Notes: generated from the letters alone by a model not told the origin. Shown: positions 38,687 through 51,075, numbered from the stretch's first letter. The stretch: 64,000 nucleotides of DNA from Ananas comosus (GCF_001540865.1 NC_033640.1:7869627-7933626), one strand, 5' to 3'. Program-made: numbers and translations.

Positions 38687-38729
<43 letters not shown>

Positions 38730-38807
38730 GATAGGTAGCACGCTACCCGCTTCATTTATTTCATTCAGAAATAAACTTAGCTAGAAATATGAATCAACTA
38801 GGATTCG
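38687..38807 (-). mobile_element. 5'-truncated SINE copy 3 with a 40-base poly(A) tail
   Basis: A 40-base T-run (38687-38726) is followed by agagataggtagcacgctac and ends inside the B box at ggattcg (about 38807). The long tail suggests a fairly recent insertion. Confidence 0.65.
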
Positions 38808-39039
38808 TATATATATTTCCAAGGAAGCATAAACATGAACCGATTTAGCTCTTTTAGAGATCCAAAGTGTTAAAAACAAAAATTACAGTCACTTTTAGCA
38901 ATATAACGAGCTTGGTGGATAAGCCACTAGCTAATCCATCAACACATCTCCACGGTAGCACAAAAGGTGAACAGAGTAAGCTTTCAAACATCCAAAATAT
39001 AAAAAATAAAAAATAAATTAAAAATAAAGATTAAATATA

Positions 39040-39269
39040 GGCTTCGTTTGGGATTGCGAGGAGATTGCGTTATATGCGGTGAGAAAGGACGATGGAAAAA
39101 TACTCTGTTTGTTTCCATACATAATATTGCGTTTCACATATTGCGGTTAGTCGGTTACGATATATTTTCTACGGTTCCATCGGAGAACACAGAAGCATAT
39201 TCCTATATGCTTTTTCTCAACTCTATTCTATTTAATAGCGTTAGATCCACCTCAATACCAAACTAAGCC
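39040..39269. mobile_element. 230-bp hAT-type MITE
   Basis: Perfect 8-bp duplication TAAATATA at 39032-39039 and 39270-39277. The ends are imperfect inverted repeats (GGCTTCGTTTGGGATTG against GGCTTAGTTTGGTATTG). Confidence 0.7.
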
Positions 39270-39351
39270 TAAATATAGGTGAGCCCAAACTGAGACGGCA
39301 CGCGGCTAGACTCGTGCTGTGTGCACATGTAAACAGTGGAATGCAACATTC

Positions 39352-42213
39352 TTTTTTTTTTTTGAGAAATAGGTAGCGAGCTACCTACTTCATTCATTAA
39401 GTAAAATGAATTGAGCGTACAGAGATGGAAGCAGCCTGAGCCTCCGAGAGAAAAACATATAACAGGTCAAAGAGGAAAAAAAAAGATGTGAGGAGAGGGT
39501 GAAAAGGAAGAGTAAGCCTAATGTCGCTTCATGTCAGTACGGTCCAGTCGGTCGTAAGAAGATTAACACGTTCCAGAGAGCGGGCCGCATCGGGCGTAGT
39601 TGTCTGAAAAACGGAGTTGTTTCTGTCCCTCCAGACCACCCACCAGATCGCAGCCAGTAAGGTTAGACTTCGCATTCTTAACGATTTGACAGGAATGGTA
39701 GCTAAGTCGGCCCAAAGACTTCGAACGTTCCCAAGGGTGGCAGTAGGTATATCCAATCCATCCACACTGACAAATAGGTATCGGACATAAACGCAGGAAC
39801 AGAAAAGGTGGTCACAGCTCTCCGTTGATACAGCACAGAAGGCACATTGTTGATCAACGGAAATGCCTCGTTGAAGCAGTCTGTCAGCAGTGAGTAATCT
39901 CTTCCGAAGTAATAGCCAAATGAAGACTTTGATTTTGAGCGGAATTTTCAAAGTCCAGATATGGCAGTTCAACAGGGTTCGTTGTCCCGCGTCAGTAAGG
40001 AACTGGTAGAGAGATTTGACTGTAAATATTTGGTTGGATGTCCACCTCTATTTATACGAGTCAGGTCTGTCGTGGGGGGAGTGGTGTAGAAGCAGGTTTT
40101 TGAACATCGTTAGCCGTGTGCGTCGTTCAGCAGAATTAGCTGTCGAGAAGCCACGGCAGATGAAACGCCATCTCCATCCATTTGGATTCCAGCATTGATA
40201 TATTCGGGCCTCCTTGTGCGTAAGAACCGTAAAAATGTCCAGAAATAGGGTCCGAAGGGGGGTTTCTCCAATCCAAATATCGAACCACATTCTGATGTTT
40301 TGGCCATTGCCTAGGTCGTAGGTTACGCCGCAGATGAAAATTTCGCGGCATCGAACCACACATTTCCACCATTGTGAGTAAGGGGCGAAAGCCCTACATT
40401 CGTGCAGTGGCCTTCTTCTGACGTAGTAGAGGGATCTGATCAGTTTACACCAGTGGAGTTTTGGCTCGTTGAAGAAGCGTCACCACCATTTGGTCAAGAG
40501 AGCCGTGTTCATTGATTCCATGTCCTTGATACCTAAGCCACCTTCTCTCTTGCTTTTGCAGATGACTTTCCAGTTGACAAGGCAAGCGCCACCGGCGATT
40601 TTGGAGCACCCTTTCCAGAAAAATGCTCGTCTTAAGGCTTCTATCCTGTGTAGTACCCACTGTGGCGCTTTGAAGATTGAAAAATAGAATAGTGGCAGGT
40701 TAGAGAGTACCGAGTTGACGAGCGTTAGTCTTCCCCCAAGGGAGAGTAATTTGGCTTTCCATCCTTCAATTCTCGCCTCTATACGATTGATAACCACAGC
40801 CCAGTCCTCCTTACGAAGTTGTTTGTTGTGGAGCGGCAACCCTAGATAGCGGAAAGGTAGCTTGCCGACTTTGCAGCCTACAATGTTGGCTAGCTTTTCG
40901 GCTTTGCGTGGGCAGGACCTGATGTAGTAGAGATCCGATTTATCCAAATTGATTTTGAGGCCAGAGGCCCATGCGAAGATCTTCCAAACAAATAGCAGGT
41001 TTTGCATACATCGTTTCCTTGGCTCGCAGAAGAAGATTGTGTCGTCGGCGTATTGGATAAGCACCGTTTGGCAATCATCAGTTGGTCCGATGCCGCGTAA
41101 CAGGTTATTTTCTCTCGCAGCCTCAGTTAACCTGGCCAGGCTGTCGGCCACCAGGAGGAATAGGTAAGGGGAGAGAGGGTCACCCTGTCTAAGCCCCTTT
41201 CTAGTTTTGATCCAATTAGTCGGAGTGTCATTGACAAGAACGGCCACTTTAGCATTGCAGATACATTGTTTGATCCAGCCCCACCATTTATCCGTAAAAC
41301 CTAGCCAATGCAGTACACTTTTTAGGAAAGACCAACTGACGTTGTCGAATGCTTTTTTGAAGTCTACCTTGGTGCTTGCACATTCCCTCCTAGCTTTTGA
41401 GCACCAGTTTATTAATTCACTTGCAGTAACGAACGAATCGGCCAACAGCCGGTCTTTGAGAAAAACTGATTGCGCTGAGGTGATGATGGTAGGCAGAGTA
41501 AGTGCGAGTCTATTGGCCAGTACCTTGGAGATGATCTTTTGGATTCCATTGATGAGGCTTATGGGGCGGAAGTCTTTGGCCTTGCGTGCTCCTTCTTTTT
41601 TAGGGATGAGACACACAAAGGAGTAGTCAGTCGGTCCAGTAAAAAGTTTATCTTCTTGGAGTTCCGTGAAGACCCAGAAGATATCTTCCTTAACTGACTC
41701 CCAGAAGGTTTGGAAGAAAAGAAGTGGAAAGCCGTCCGGCCCAGGAGCCTTGTCACTACCTAGTTGAAAGGTAGCTACCTTAACTTCATCTAGGGTGAAG
41801 GGTGTTGTCAGGGAGTCAGGATTAGGCAAGATGTTGGATTGGTATAGGCCACTCCAGTCTCCAAAAGACGGTGGGTTATCATCTGCTTGTCCGAATGCTT
41901 GCGTAAATGAGCGGAAAAAGAAGGATCTCTTGAGCTCTTCGTTGGAGATTTGCTGACCCGCGTCGTTCTCGATAGTTTCGATGGAGTTATTACGCTTTCG
42001 CCCATTAGCCACAGCGTGGAAAAACTTGGTATTGCCATCACCTTCCTTTAACCAGAGCTGTTTGGCCCTGGTCTTCCAAAGAATTTCTTCCTCCTCTAAG
42101 ATTAACGAAAGGTGTGACTTGAGCTCGGCCCGTTTGAGCAAGGCATCGTGAGACAAGTCTTGTAGTTCTTCGAGGTGGTCTATGTCTGCGACCACGAATG
42201 ACGCACCTCGCAC
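39352..42213 (-). mobile_element. 5'-truncated L1-like LINE retrotransposon
   Basis: The minus-strand element ends in poly(A) (T-run 39352-39363). Its 3' UTR ends GGTAGCTCGCTACCTATTTCTC. It carries the reverse-transcriptase part of ORF2 and the zinc-binding domain after it. It lacks ORF1 and the endonuclease domain; homology stops near 42213, so it is 5' truncated as LINEs often are. A target duplication was not found. Confidence 0.85.
39529..42213 (-). pseudogene. LINE ORF2 remnant: reverse transcriptase plus zf-RVT, two nonsense codons
   Basis: One frame runs through about 895 codons. Reverse-transcriptase signatures: 'LGSDKAPGPDGFP' (fingers), 'KAFDNVSWSFL', 'GLRQGDPLSPYLF', and the catalytic YADD in 'IQYADDTIFF'. 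The final part (39529-39972) has the Trp-rich 'KIPLKIKVFIWLLL' and Cys/His cluster of the zf-RVT domain. In-frame stops lie at 40480-40482 (TGA, after KWW) and 40048-40050 (TAG). By the family pattern both replace tryptophan, which needs one G-to-A change each. No frameshift was found. It cannot make the full protein. Confidence 0.85.
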
Positions 42214-42239
42214 GGTTGATTGATTTTGATTTTACCGTG

Positions 42240-44700
42240 GGGTAGTATTCATGATGTAGATTAAAGTATGTGTATGTATGGTTATCAGGTATTGTGGATT
42301 CATGGCTTCCAATAAACGCAAGCGTCTATTGTTAATTACCCCTATAAAGTGTTAGGGCACCTTCGATTAAGAGACCTCTGAAATGCTGAAGATAAACTAG
42401 AATTGGACAAAAAGGAAATTTACAATTTATTGCTCAATTACATGGCTTTAACCAAGGGCATACCCTCAGTGTATATGAATAGAGCGTAAAGAAAATGTAT
42501 TTTTCAATTGTATCTTAGTTATATATTCTAAGATACCCAATATATGGTCAAATTAATTTTGTTGGACTCTATATGTTGTGGAGCTCAACACTATTCACCC
42601 TAAGATGAAAGATTGATTAAATTCCATATATATATGCATTGGAATTTAATCAGATTTAATTCAGATTAAACTCTAATTATATGTATTAGAGTTTGATTTG
42701 GTTAATTGAACTTTAAATATATGTAATAAAGTCCAATAGATGATCAGATTTTGTTGAGCTCTATATATTTTGGAGCTCAACTTTGTTTTACCATTGAATG
42801 AAATGATTGATAAATCCCATATATAACACTTGAATTTAATCGAACTTGATTAAAATCTCTGAACCTTAAATATACTGTAATAAAGTCCAATAGAAGTTAT
42901 GACTTTGAGCTTTCAATCCTAAACTATATGTATTAGATGTAGCCGCAAAATATTCTGAATTAGATCTAATTTTAATTTTAGAGCGATACAATAGCCTAAG
43001 TTATGTATTAGAGCTTAGTCACATTTTGATTGGTTCACTCCAAGGGAATCATTAAACCTAATCCTAATTAATGTATTAGGATTAGTCAGATTTATTTGAG
43101 AATTAAACTCCAAAATGTACTGTATGAATCCTAACAAATTAATTGATCAGATGTTTGATCATCTAAAATATATTTAGAATTTGATCAAAGTTGAACTTAA
43201 ATTGTGATTGACTCTAGTTTTATAATGCAGAGAATGCGAAATATTTTAGAATTGGGATGTTCGTTTGAAAATGAACTGAGTAAATTTAACGACATTTCGG
43301 TCATTGAATTGGTGGATTAGTTTAACGACTTTTCGTCGAAAAGTGGGTTGGTCACGAAAGTTTATGGGTATTGGGTATATGGGAGTATGGTTCATGAACT
43401 TAAGATATTGGTTCATGATTTAGCGGTTCATGGACTTATTGTCATGTTTGATTCATCGGACTTAATGGTTTCAGGGTTTGATCATAGTTCGTGATCTTGT
43501 GTATGGTATGGTCCACAGAATTTGTTATGTTTTGGTCCCAGATTTTGTCTCAAAGTTCATGGACTTTGGTTAAGATAGGCTGGAATAGTTAAACTGTGTA
43601 CGGGTCATGTGTAAATGTATATTATATTATGTATATTGAAGTTTATGGGTTAAGGTTTAATGATTTGGATAATGGCTATAAGATTAGTAGGGCCCAAATT
43701 GTTTGGACTGGGCCACGTTGTAAATGGGCTCTGGGCATTCATGAGATTTGACTATTAGATTCAAATAGGCTCATTCTTATGGGCTCAAAATTTAGATTTG
43801 ATCAATGGGCTCATTTTGGGCTAATTGATTGGACTTTATAATTGAATTTTGGGCTTCTATGAAAATTGAGATTAGGGGCCTTTGGGATTCATTATGATTT
43901 TTGGATTAGGCTTTGGTCATTTGCTTGGTATATAATTTGGATTTGAATAGAAGTTGAATTTGATGTTTGTGGATGTGGATTTTGATAATGAGAGTTTGAT
44001 TTTGGGTTATTATGGGATTTGAATTGGATTCATATGGGATTTAGGCTTTGATTTAGGATTTTGGACTTAGGATTTGCTTTATATTTGGGTTTGGTTTAAT
44101 TTAAGGATTTGGACTTGGTTGTATTATGATATGGGTTTTTGGTTTAATTTTAGGTTCGGGCATTGGACTAATTTGTTTTTGGGTTGATTTTGGGTTCGAA
44201 TTTGATTGATGGTCGAATTTAGATCGAATTTGGGTAGATTTCGAATTTGGTTCGGATCAAAATTTGGGTTCGGGAATTTGAGGTCGAATTTGGATCCGAA
44301 TTTGATTTGGATTCGAGTCGAATTTGGATTCGAGTTTGATTTTGAGTCTATATGAGATCAAAATATTTCGGTATCTGGTTCAAAATCAAGTTCATCCAAG
44401 TTTGTCAATTCCTCAATCGTATACGATATCCAACCAATTTGATCTAATTCGATCAAATTGAACAGTTCGATTATCAAAAGGATATTAATCAGAAATCTAA
44501 TTAATTTTCTTTTATTTCTCTACTGAAAGAGAATTAAGAGAATATTTTTTTTTCTCTCTGTCTCTTAAAAAAAAAACAGAGATGCATCATTCATCATTCA
44601 TCATCATTTTTTACATCTTGGGGACAACTAAGGTGGGAAGATCCCTCCTTTGCCTCCCTCTTTTTTTTTACAAAGCTCCCTCTCTCTTTCATAATCATGA
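42240..44700. other. Gene-free AT/GT-rich DNA with a diverged ~190-bp duplication
   Basis: 42540-42900 holds two diverged copies of a phrase with 'ggagctcaac' and 'taataaagtccaatag'. 43300-44400 is GT-rich on the + strand (many gggttt/ttggattt words). No coding region recognised. Confidence 0.5.
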
Positions 44701-44754
44701 TTAGAGAAGTACTATCTTTCTCTCTTTCTCTCTCTCAAATATATATTTTTTTGA

Positions 44755-45260
44755 AGAGCATCGCTCTTTCATCTTTATAAAGAGAAGAGCACCGCTCTCT
44801 CTCTTTATGTACAAACTTTATTCGCCGCCAAAGGGTGTCTCTTGGACATTTCATCGAACGATTGATTAGCACGTCGACGACGAAGTATTTCGTCGAATGA
44901 TTGGTCAGTAAATGAGAGCATCGCTCTCTTTATGATCCGCCACTTTATGATCCGCCACTGAACAATTAGCGGGCGAACTTTGTTTGAGAGGAGAGCACCG
45001 CTCTCTCTCTCGGGTTCGTCGTCGGAGCGGTTGGCGGACTTGACTTCATTTGAGAGGAGAGCACCGCTCTCTCTCTCTCAATTTCGCCGTCGAGCACTTG
45101 GCGAGCGGATTCCGGGTATATCGAGCACTTGGCGGGCGCAACCCGTTTGAGAGGAGAGCACCGCTCTCTCTCTCAGGATCGCCGTCGAGCAGCTGGTGGG
45201 CGGACTCCGTTTGAGAGGAGAGCACCGCTCTCTCTCTCAGGATCGCCGTCGAGCAGCTGG
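44755..45260. repeat. Minisatellite of ~65-75 bp units with GAGAGCACCGCTCTC palindrome
   Basis: Units each carry gagagcaccgctctctctct, a perfect palindrome arm around ACC, plus 'gccgtcgagca(c/g)(t/c)tggcggg'. Clean units are at about 44985, 45050, 45150 and 45215; degraded ones lie upstream from 44755. It runs directly into the gene-fragment mosaic. Confidence 0.7.
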
Positions 45261-46399
45261 CGGGCTTTGTCCTCTTGGCGGCGAAGTCGCGGAGGTCAAC
45301 GCCGTCGGCGACGGGGAGCCCGCACTCGTCGGCAAGGCGTTAGGCGTCTCTGACGACGCCGACGAAAGCGGAACGGGTGTCGGCGAGGAAGTCGGCAAGG
45401 ATGATTTCCCTGGTGAGCCCCGCGAGCTGGGAAGTCGTGACGCCCTTGTAGACGCCGGCGCAAACCTTATGGGCGACGAGCACAGGGTCGCAATGCTCCT
45501 GGCTCGGCCTATACATAATTCAGCTTCGTTTGGGCATTTCGTCGAACAGGTGGAGGATGCCGCTGCAGATATTGATGAGCTCGGCCTCTATCCGAGCGTG
45601 GTAGGTGTGGATGTTGGCGTAGTCGAGGAGCTCGGGCGCAGGAAAGCTCGAGGAGCTCGAGCGCGTCGCGGCTCGTGCAAAGGGAAACGGTGGAGCGCGG
45701 GGGAGCGCGTCGCGGCTCGTGTGCAGGGAAGCCGGACTGCATCCAGAGAGCGCGCCCATGAGGGCCGCCGAGAGCAGGTCGACGGCGGGCTGGAGGAAGT
45801 GACGACGCCGTAGACGGCGTCGGCGAGCATGAGGAGCATGGCGGCCAGCACAACGAGCGCGCCGCGGCCCTTCTTCTCGAAGAGGCCGGCGCATCCGAGC
45901 TCGACGACGAGGCGGCGGTAGTCGCGGGAGGCGTCGAAGACGGCGTAGTCAGCAAGGCGGGCGAAGAAGGTAAGCATGTGGGAGACGAAGCGCCGGATGT
46001 CGCCGGAGGGGCGAGCTCCTAGTGCCGGAGGTCGCCGGAGAGGTCCACCTCCTCGGTGGAGACGCGGTGGGGCTCGGTGGAGCTCGACGGAGGCGCTCGG
46101 CGTCTCCGGCGTGGAAGAGGGAGAAGACAAGATGCGCGTCGAGGAAGCGGAGACCGAACTCGTAATATGGATGCCGGAGGTCGCAGCGCGGCTGTCGACG
46201 ACGGGGGAGGACGAGGCCGCGGCGGGCGTTGTGCCCACACGTGGCGATGCCGCCGACGCGGCACACGAAGACGAGGCGAGCGGCCTCGATTGGCGTTGCG
46301 CACGCGGTGGTGCCGTCGACGCAGCGCACGAGGACGAGGTGCACGTCGAGGAGGCGGAGGCCGAACTCACGGGTGGCGGCGCGGCTGTCGACGACGGGG
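45261..46399 (-). pseudogene. Mosaic of captured gene fragments (ribonucleotide reductase, 14-3-3, others)
   Basis: GC-rich DNA with coding texture but no single gene. On the minus strand 45390-45500 encodes EHCDPVLVAHKVCAGVYKG then VTTSQL, matching the large subunit of ribonucleoside-diphosphate reductase, followed by unrelated sequence and a TAA. Minus 45530-45640, in another frame, encodes RIEAELINICSGILHLF, a 14-3-3 core helix. Minus 45790-45990 encodes a hydrophobic segment (LVVLAAMLLMLADAVYGVV) that I do not recognise. 46020-46390 repeats an EFGLR(L/F)LD(V/A)HLV phrase twice. Fragments of several genes on one strand fit a Pack-MULE or Helitron capture. It is cut by the 100-n gap. Confidence 0.6.
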
Positions 46400-46499
46400 N
46401 NNNNNNNNNNNNNNNNNNNNNNNNNNNNNNNNNNNNNNNNNNNNNNNNNNNNNNNNNNNNNNNNNNNNNNNNNNNNNNNNNNNNNNNNNNNNNNNNNNN
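46400..46499. other. Assembly gap (100 n)
   Basis: Run of exactly 100 n, probably a scaffold gap of unknown size. It hides the right edge of the gene-fragment mosaic. Confidence 0.99.
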
Positions 46500-46561
46500 T
46501 AGAATACAATTCATCTCTCACAATGAAATATCACTTATTAATACAATGCAAACTACTTTAA

Positions 46562-46750
46562 GGGGCCGTTTGGTTGGATGTAGCTGCAGAAACAGTGTAG
46601 TTGAAAATATATGCAGTTGCAAATGCTGTAGTTGTAACTACACTAGTCTGTTTGGTTTTGTACAGTTGCAACTGCTGCAGCTACATTTTTTTCTATTTGG
46701 TAATAAGAAGCTGATAATTGTATTTATGAATTTTGTCACCCCTTTAGATG
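46562..46750. repeat. Fragment of a ggggccgtttggttgg-type MITE
   Basis: Contains ggggccgtttggttggatgt and repeated tgcagttgcaa/ttgcaactgctgcag inverted words. Right end not found. Confidence 0.35.
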
Positions 46751-46902
46751 GAGTGGTGAGATTACCTTCACTATGCATAAAATAATTGTATAATTTTATT
46801 AATCATTTAAACTTACTATCTATAAATAAATAGGTGGATATATATTACTATCTATAAATAAATAAGTGGATATATATAATATTTTTATATTTTTCAATAA
46901 TT

Positions 46903-46927
46903 NNNNNNNNNNNNNNNNNNNNNNNNN
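46903..46927. other. Assembly gap (25 n)
   Basis: Run of n at the left edge of a family-A MITE. Confidence 0.99.
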
Positions 46928-47501
46928 ATAGAGTCCGGCCTACTTATGGCTATCGATAGCACGGAGGTGTGCTCCGTGCTACCAAGTGTGTTTTTCGATA
47001 ATGCGGCTTCCAAAGTTCGACGATCGCGCTCTGTAGGACTTTTGATAACCTTCACTATTGAAGTTTTGGACTAAATTCAGATTTTTTCGAATATCGATTT
47101 GACTAGTGATCAAAAGATCCAAATTGACAATTTTAATGGCCGATGTCGCGTGTGTTTTGTGGAGTTTAACGTGGTAAAACAATCCAAATGCGATGAAAAT
47201 TGTAATAGAAAATTCTTTTCACTATTTTTAGTCAAGCAGATCAATATACTGATCTTGAATTTAAATCTTTTATCATCATTTTTCGTGAGATTTTTTATTT
47301 CAGCCGTTCAATAATTTAGACTACTTGTTTGATAGGTTAATAATATCTGAAACAAAAGTTATGAAATTTAGTTCTAAATACTTTCAAATAGTGTAGATCA
47401 AGTCTAATCGGAGCCGAATGTGCGATTTGGAAGCCGCATCATCGAAAACAACTTGGTAGCACGGAAGCGCGTCCGTGCTACCGATAGTATAGTAGCCCTA
47501 A
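46928..47501. repeat. Quasi-palindromic MITE, family A copy 3
   Basis: Ends 'gctatcgatagcacggaggt' and 'cgtgctaccgatagtatagt' are inverted. The left flank is lost in the gap. Confidence 0.65.
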
Positions 47502-47522
47502 GTTTTTATATTATATATTATA

Positions 47523-47554
<32 letters not shown>

Positions 47555-47560
47555 TATTAT

Positions 47561-48129
47561 AGTAGGTCTCCTGTGCTATTAGAGGCACGAGGCGCTCCGT
47601 GTCCAAGCCGTTTTTCGATTGATGGAGTTTTCAATATGACGATCGACTCTGTTAGACTTGATCTTTACGTATTTGAACTATCGTAGAAAATAAATTTGCG
47701 ATTATTCCGTATCATACTCTGTCTGATCGAAAGGGTTCAAATATCACCTGGTAAGAAATAAAATCTCACAATAAGTGTGATATAGCATTAAAATTTTCGA
47801 TCAGAGATATTTGACTTATCTTGATAATAGTATACAAGATTTTTTTTATTCAAATTTAACATTTAATTTGAAGTGCTTCTACACCGGTTAAAACTTGCAA
47901 ATTGATATATGCAACCATTGAAAAATATTAATTTTTGAACTCCCTTCTCGATCGGAATAGGAGTAAATAATATCGAACAAAGTCGCAAAATATTATTTCT
48001 AGATTAGTTCAATATGCTTGATAAGTTTCTACGGAGCTGATATCGTCGATTTCGGACAGCTCCATCATCAAAAATGGCTTTAGGTAGCACAGTAGGCCTC
48101 CGTGCTCCTAATCCTACAAGACCTACTTA
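47561..48129. repeat. Quasi-palindromic MITE, family A copy 4
   Basis: It starts agtaggtctcctgtgctatt and ends gtgctcctaatcctacaaga, inverted. TA repeats on both sides. Confidence 0.6.
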
Positions 48130-49534
48130 TTATATATATATATATATAATAAAAAATAAAAAAATATATATATATATAAATATATATATAATATTATTAT
48201 ATATATTGTTAGGACAAATACCCGCAACGAAAATGACGATTTGATTAAAGATTCGAACTAATTTTAGATAAAGAAATCAGACTTTACAAATAATCGCTAA
48301 ATTCAAATAAGCCATAGTTTTCATGATCCGGAACTTCGTGCCGCGCATTGCATACTAGCTAAACGTATTCCCACTTCTTATATTGAGGGATTAACCGGAA
48401 ATATACCCCAACGTGTACCGTGACCGATAATTCCTCCTCCTGGCGAGGCCGATCTGATGAGGAAGTGACGGAGAGCTCGTTCAAACATCCCAAAATGAAC
48501 TTTTTAAAAGATCAAAGTCAAAATAGATCAAAATAATATAAAGTAAAAATATATGTCTCTAATGTTCTTCTCTCTGCAATGTTCAATTATGAACAGTGAA
48601 AAAGTACTATATAAATAAGGTTTGTTCTCCTGAATAGAACGTTGGAGACCGCCTCAACATGTCTAACTCATTAGTTAATTCCATTTAATTCATAATGGCT
48701 TTTATGTGAAACTAGTTAAGTGCCGTGCAAGCACGTTGCACAAATACTAAAAATAAAATTTTTATAATAGACATATTATAGATTCTGATAATAGTATTTA
48801 ATCATTACCGAAATAAAAATGACAGAAATAAGAAATAGAATTAGCGAATATCATCCAGAAAAAAGAACACGGAATGCATCTTGGTATCATTGAAAAAAAA
48901 CACAAAATTCGTCACTAAACTAACTGAAAATGTCACCATCAGTCTCCCTTCCGTACAAATTGCACTGAAAGTAAGAAAAATAATAAGTAAATATTAGTAA
49001 ATCATCAGAATAGATAAAATTAATAAAAAATATAAATTTAATAAGAATTCATATAAGTAAAGATTTTTAGCTTAATTTTATTTCTTGAGTTTTTGGAATA
49101 TGTGGATTAAGCACAATTTTACTCGCAAAACTTTGCTAAATAAATTGATCTTGATAAATAAATTTAAAATACTACAGAAAAAATAAAATATTAAAATGTA
49201 TATTTATCCTAATTATCGATATTAACGTGCACTGTTGTTAATATAACAACTGAATTATTTGCAATAGCCTCTCTCTACATGCCAATGTGTGTTAGCACTA
49301 TCTTGTTCTAGAGGATCAATCTAATTTGACTCATACTTCAATCCATTCAAATAATTAGTTATTAATAATTTTTTTCATATGAAATGATAAAAAGGGAAAC
49401 ACTTTACCTTCATGTTTAGGACGATTAACGTCATACAAATAAAGAGTGATTGATTTGGACAACCATTCCTACAACATCTACAACATCTAAGAAAACTGCA
49501 ATAGTATAGAAGTTAGTAGTAGTATAGAAGATGG

Positions 49535-50640
49535 CGAAGACGATAATGTGTCGGCGTCGATGACGACGATAATGATGAGGAAGATGATGACGATGTACTG
49601 GTATCGACAATGGAGATAAATAAGAAATAATATTACTAAAAAATATTTGAGAATATTTGAGAAAAATATAGATAAAAATAAAAAAAAATATTACTAAAAA
49701 AATATATGTTTTATATTTGAAAAACATATAGATAAAAATGAGAAAATATAAAAAAAAATATGCTAAAATAGTATAAAGGCATATTAAAAAAAATTTAGAT
49801 AAAATTAAAATGCCACTCTAACTATGGCAAATGCGATAATATGCCGACGCAAGTGATGTGATAATGTACCGGTGTCGACGACAGAGATAAATAAAAAAGG
49901 ATATTATTAAAAAAATATTTGAGAATATTTAAGAAAATAATAGCAAAAATAAAAAAATATATTACTAAAAAAATATATACTTATATTTGAGAAATATATA
50001 AGTGAAAATAAGAAATATCAAAAGAATACTAAAACAGTATAAAAGCATATTAAAAAAAGCGAAATTTTCAGATGAGATCAAAATACCTCTTCAATTATGC
50101 GAATGCGGCGAAGGTGGCGAAGGCGATAATGTGTCGGCGCCGGTGATGATGACGACGACAATGTATCAGTGCCGACAACGGAGACAAATGAGAAAGTATA
50201 TTACAAAAAAAACTATTTGAAAATATTTTTCAAAAAAATATAGATAAAAATAAAAAAACGTATTACTAAAAAATATATATTTTATATTTGAGAAACGTAT
50301 ATGTGAAAATAAGAAAAAACAAAAAAAAAATGCAAAAACAGTATAAAGGCACATTAAAAAAAAGAAAAATTTTCAGATGGGATTAAAATACCTCTTTAAT
50401 TATGACGAATGTGGCGAACACGACAATGTACCGGCACAGACAATGATGATGAGTAAGCTGATGACGATGTACCGCTGTGAGAAAAAATATATTACTAAAA
50501 AAATATAGATAAAAATAAAATGGGATACTACTAAAAAAAATATATACTTTATATGTAAGAAACGTATAGGCGAAAGTGAGAAAATACCAAAAAAGATATG
50601 CTAACAAAAAAAATATGATGAATATATTGTGTGATAAAAA
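49535..50640. repeat. Tandem repeat, ~290-bp unit, four copies
   Basis: Each unit has 'gataatgtgtcggcg(t/c)cg(a/g)tga', a (gacgat)n stretch, 'tattactaaaaaaatat' and 'agtataaaggcatattaaaa'. Starts are near 49535, 49836, 50126 and 50406. Copies diverge by small indels. Confidence 0.65.
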
Positions 50641-50733
50641 TTATGATGAGATAAGATTGGATAGTGTAGATATGATATGCGAGAGTATTAAGATATATTC
50701 TATATTTGAGAATGCGGAGAATATTTTGGTAGG

Positions 50734-51075
50734 TATTATTTAAATATTGAATATTTTGCTAAAAAAATTTAAAATTATATTTAATTAACGATTTAGTTTT
50801 GATTGGGCGGGTATTAATTTTTTTTAGAAATATTTTATGCTTTTATGACGCATTATTTAAATATTGAATATTTTAGTAAAGAAATTTAAAATTGTATTTA
50901 ATTAACTATTTAGTTTTGATTGAGCGGGTATTAATTTTTTTTAGAAATATTCTATGTTTTTATGACGTATTATTTAAATATTGAATATTTTACTAAAAAA
51001 TTTAAAATTATATTTAATTAACGATTTAGTTTTAATTTTGGGGTATTAAAATTTTTTTAGCAATATTTAACACTT
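50734..51075. repeat. Tandem repeat, ~118-bp unit, three copies, with two more at 51.6-51.8 kb
   Basis: The unit begins attatttaaatattgaatat and ends agaaatatt.ta.g.ttttatgacg. Copies start at about 50734, 50851 and 50969; degraded copies lie at 51610-51830. Confidence 0.65.

Noticed and set aside
45196..46785. + strand ORFs of 205 and 269 aa
   Set aside because: They are antisense to the RNR and 14-3-3 fragments, and the longer one runs through n bases.
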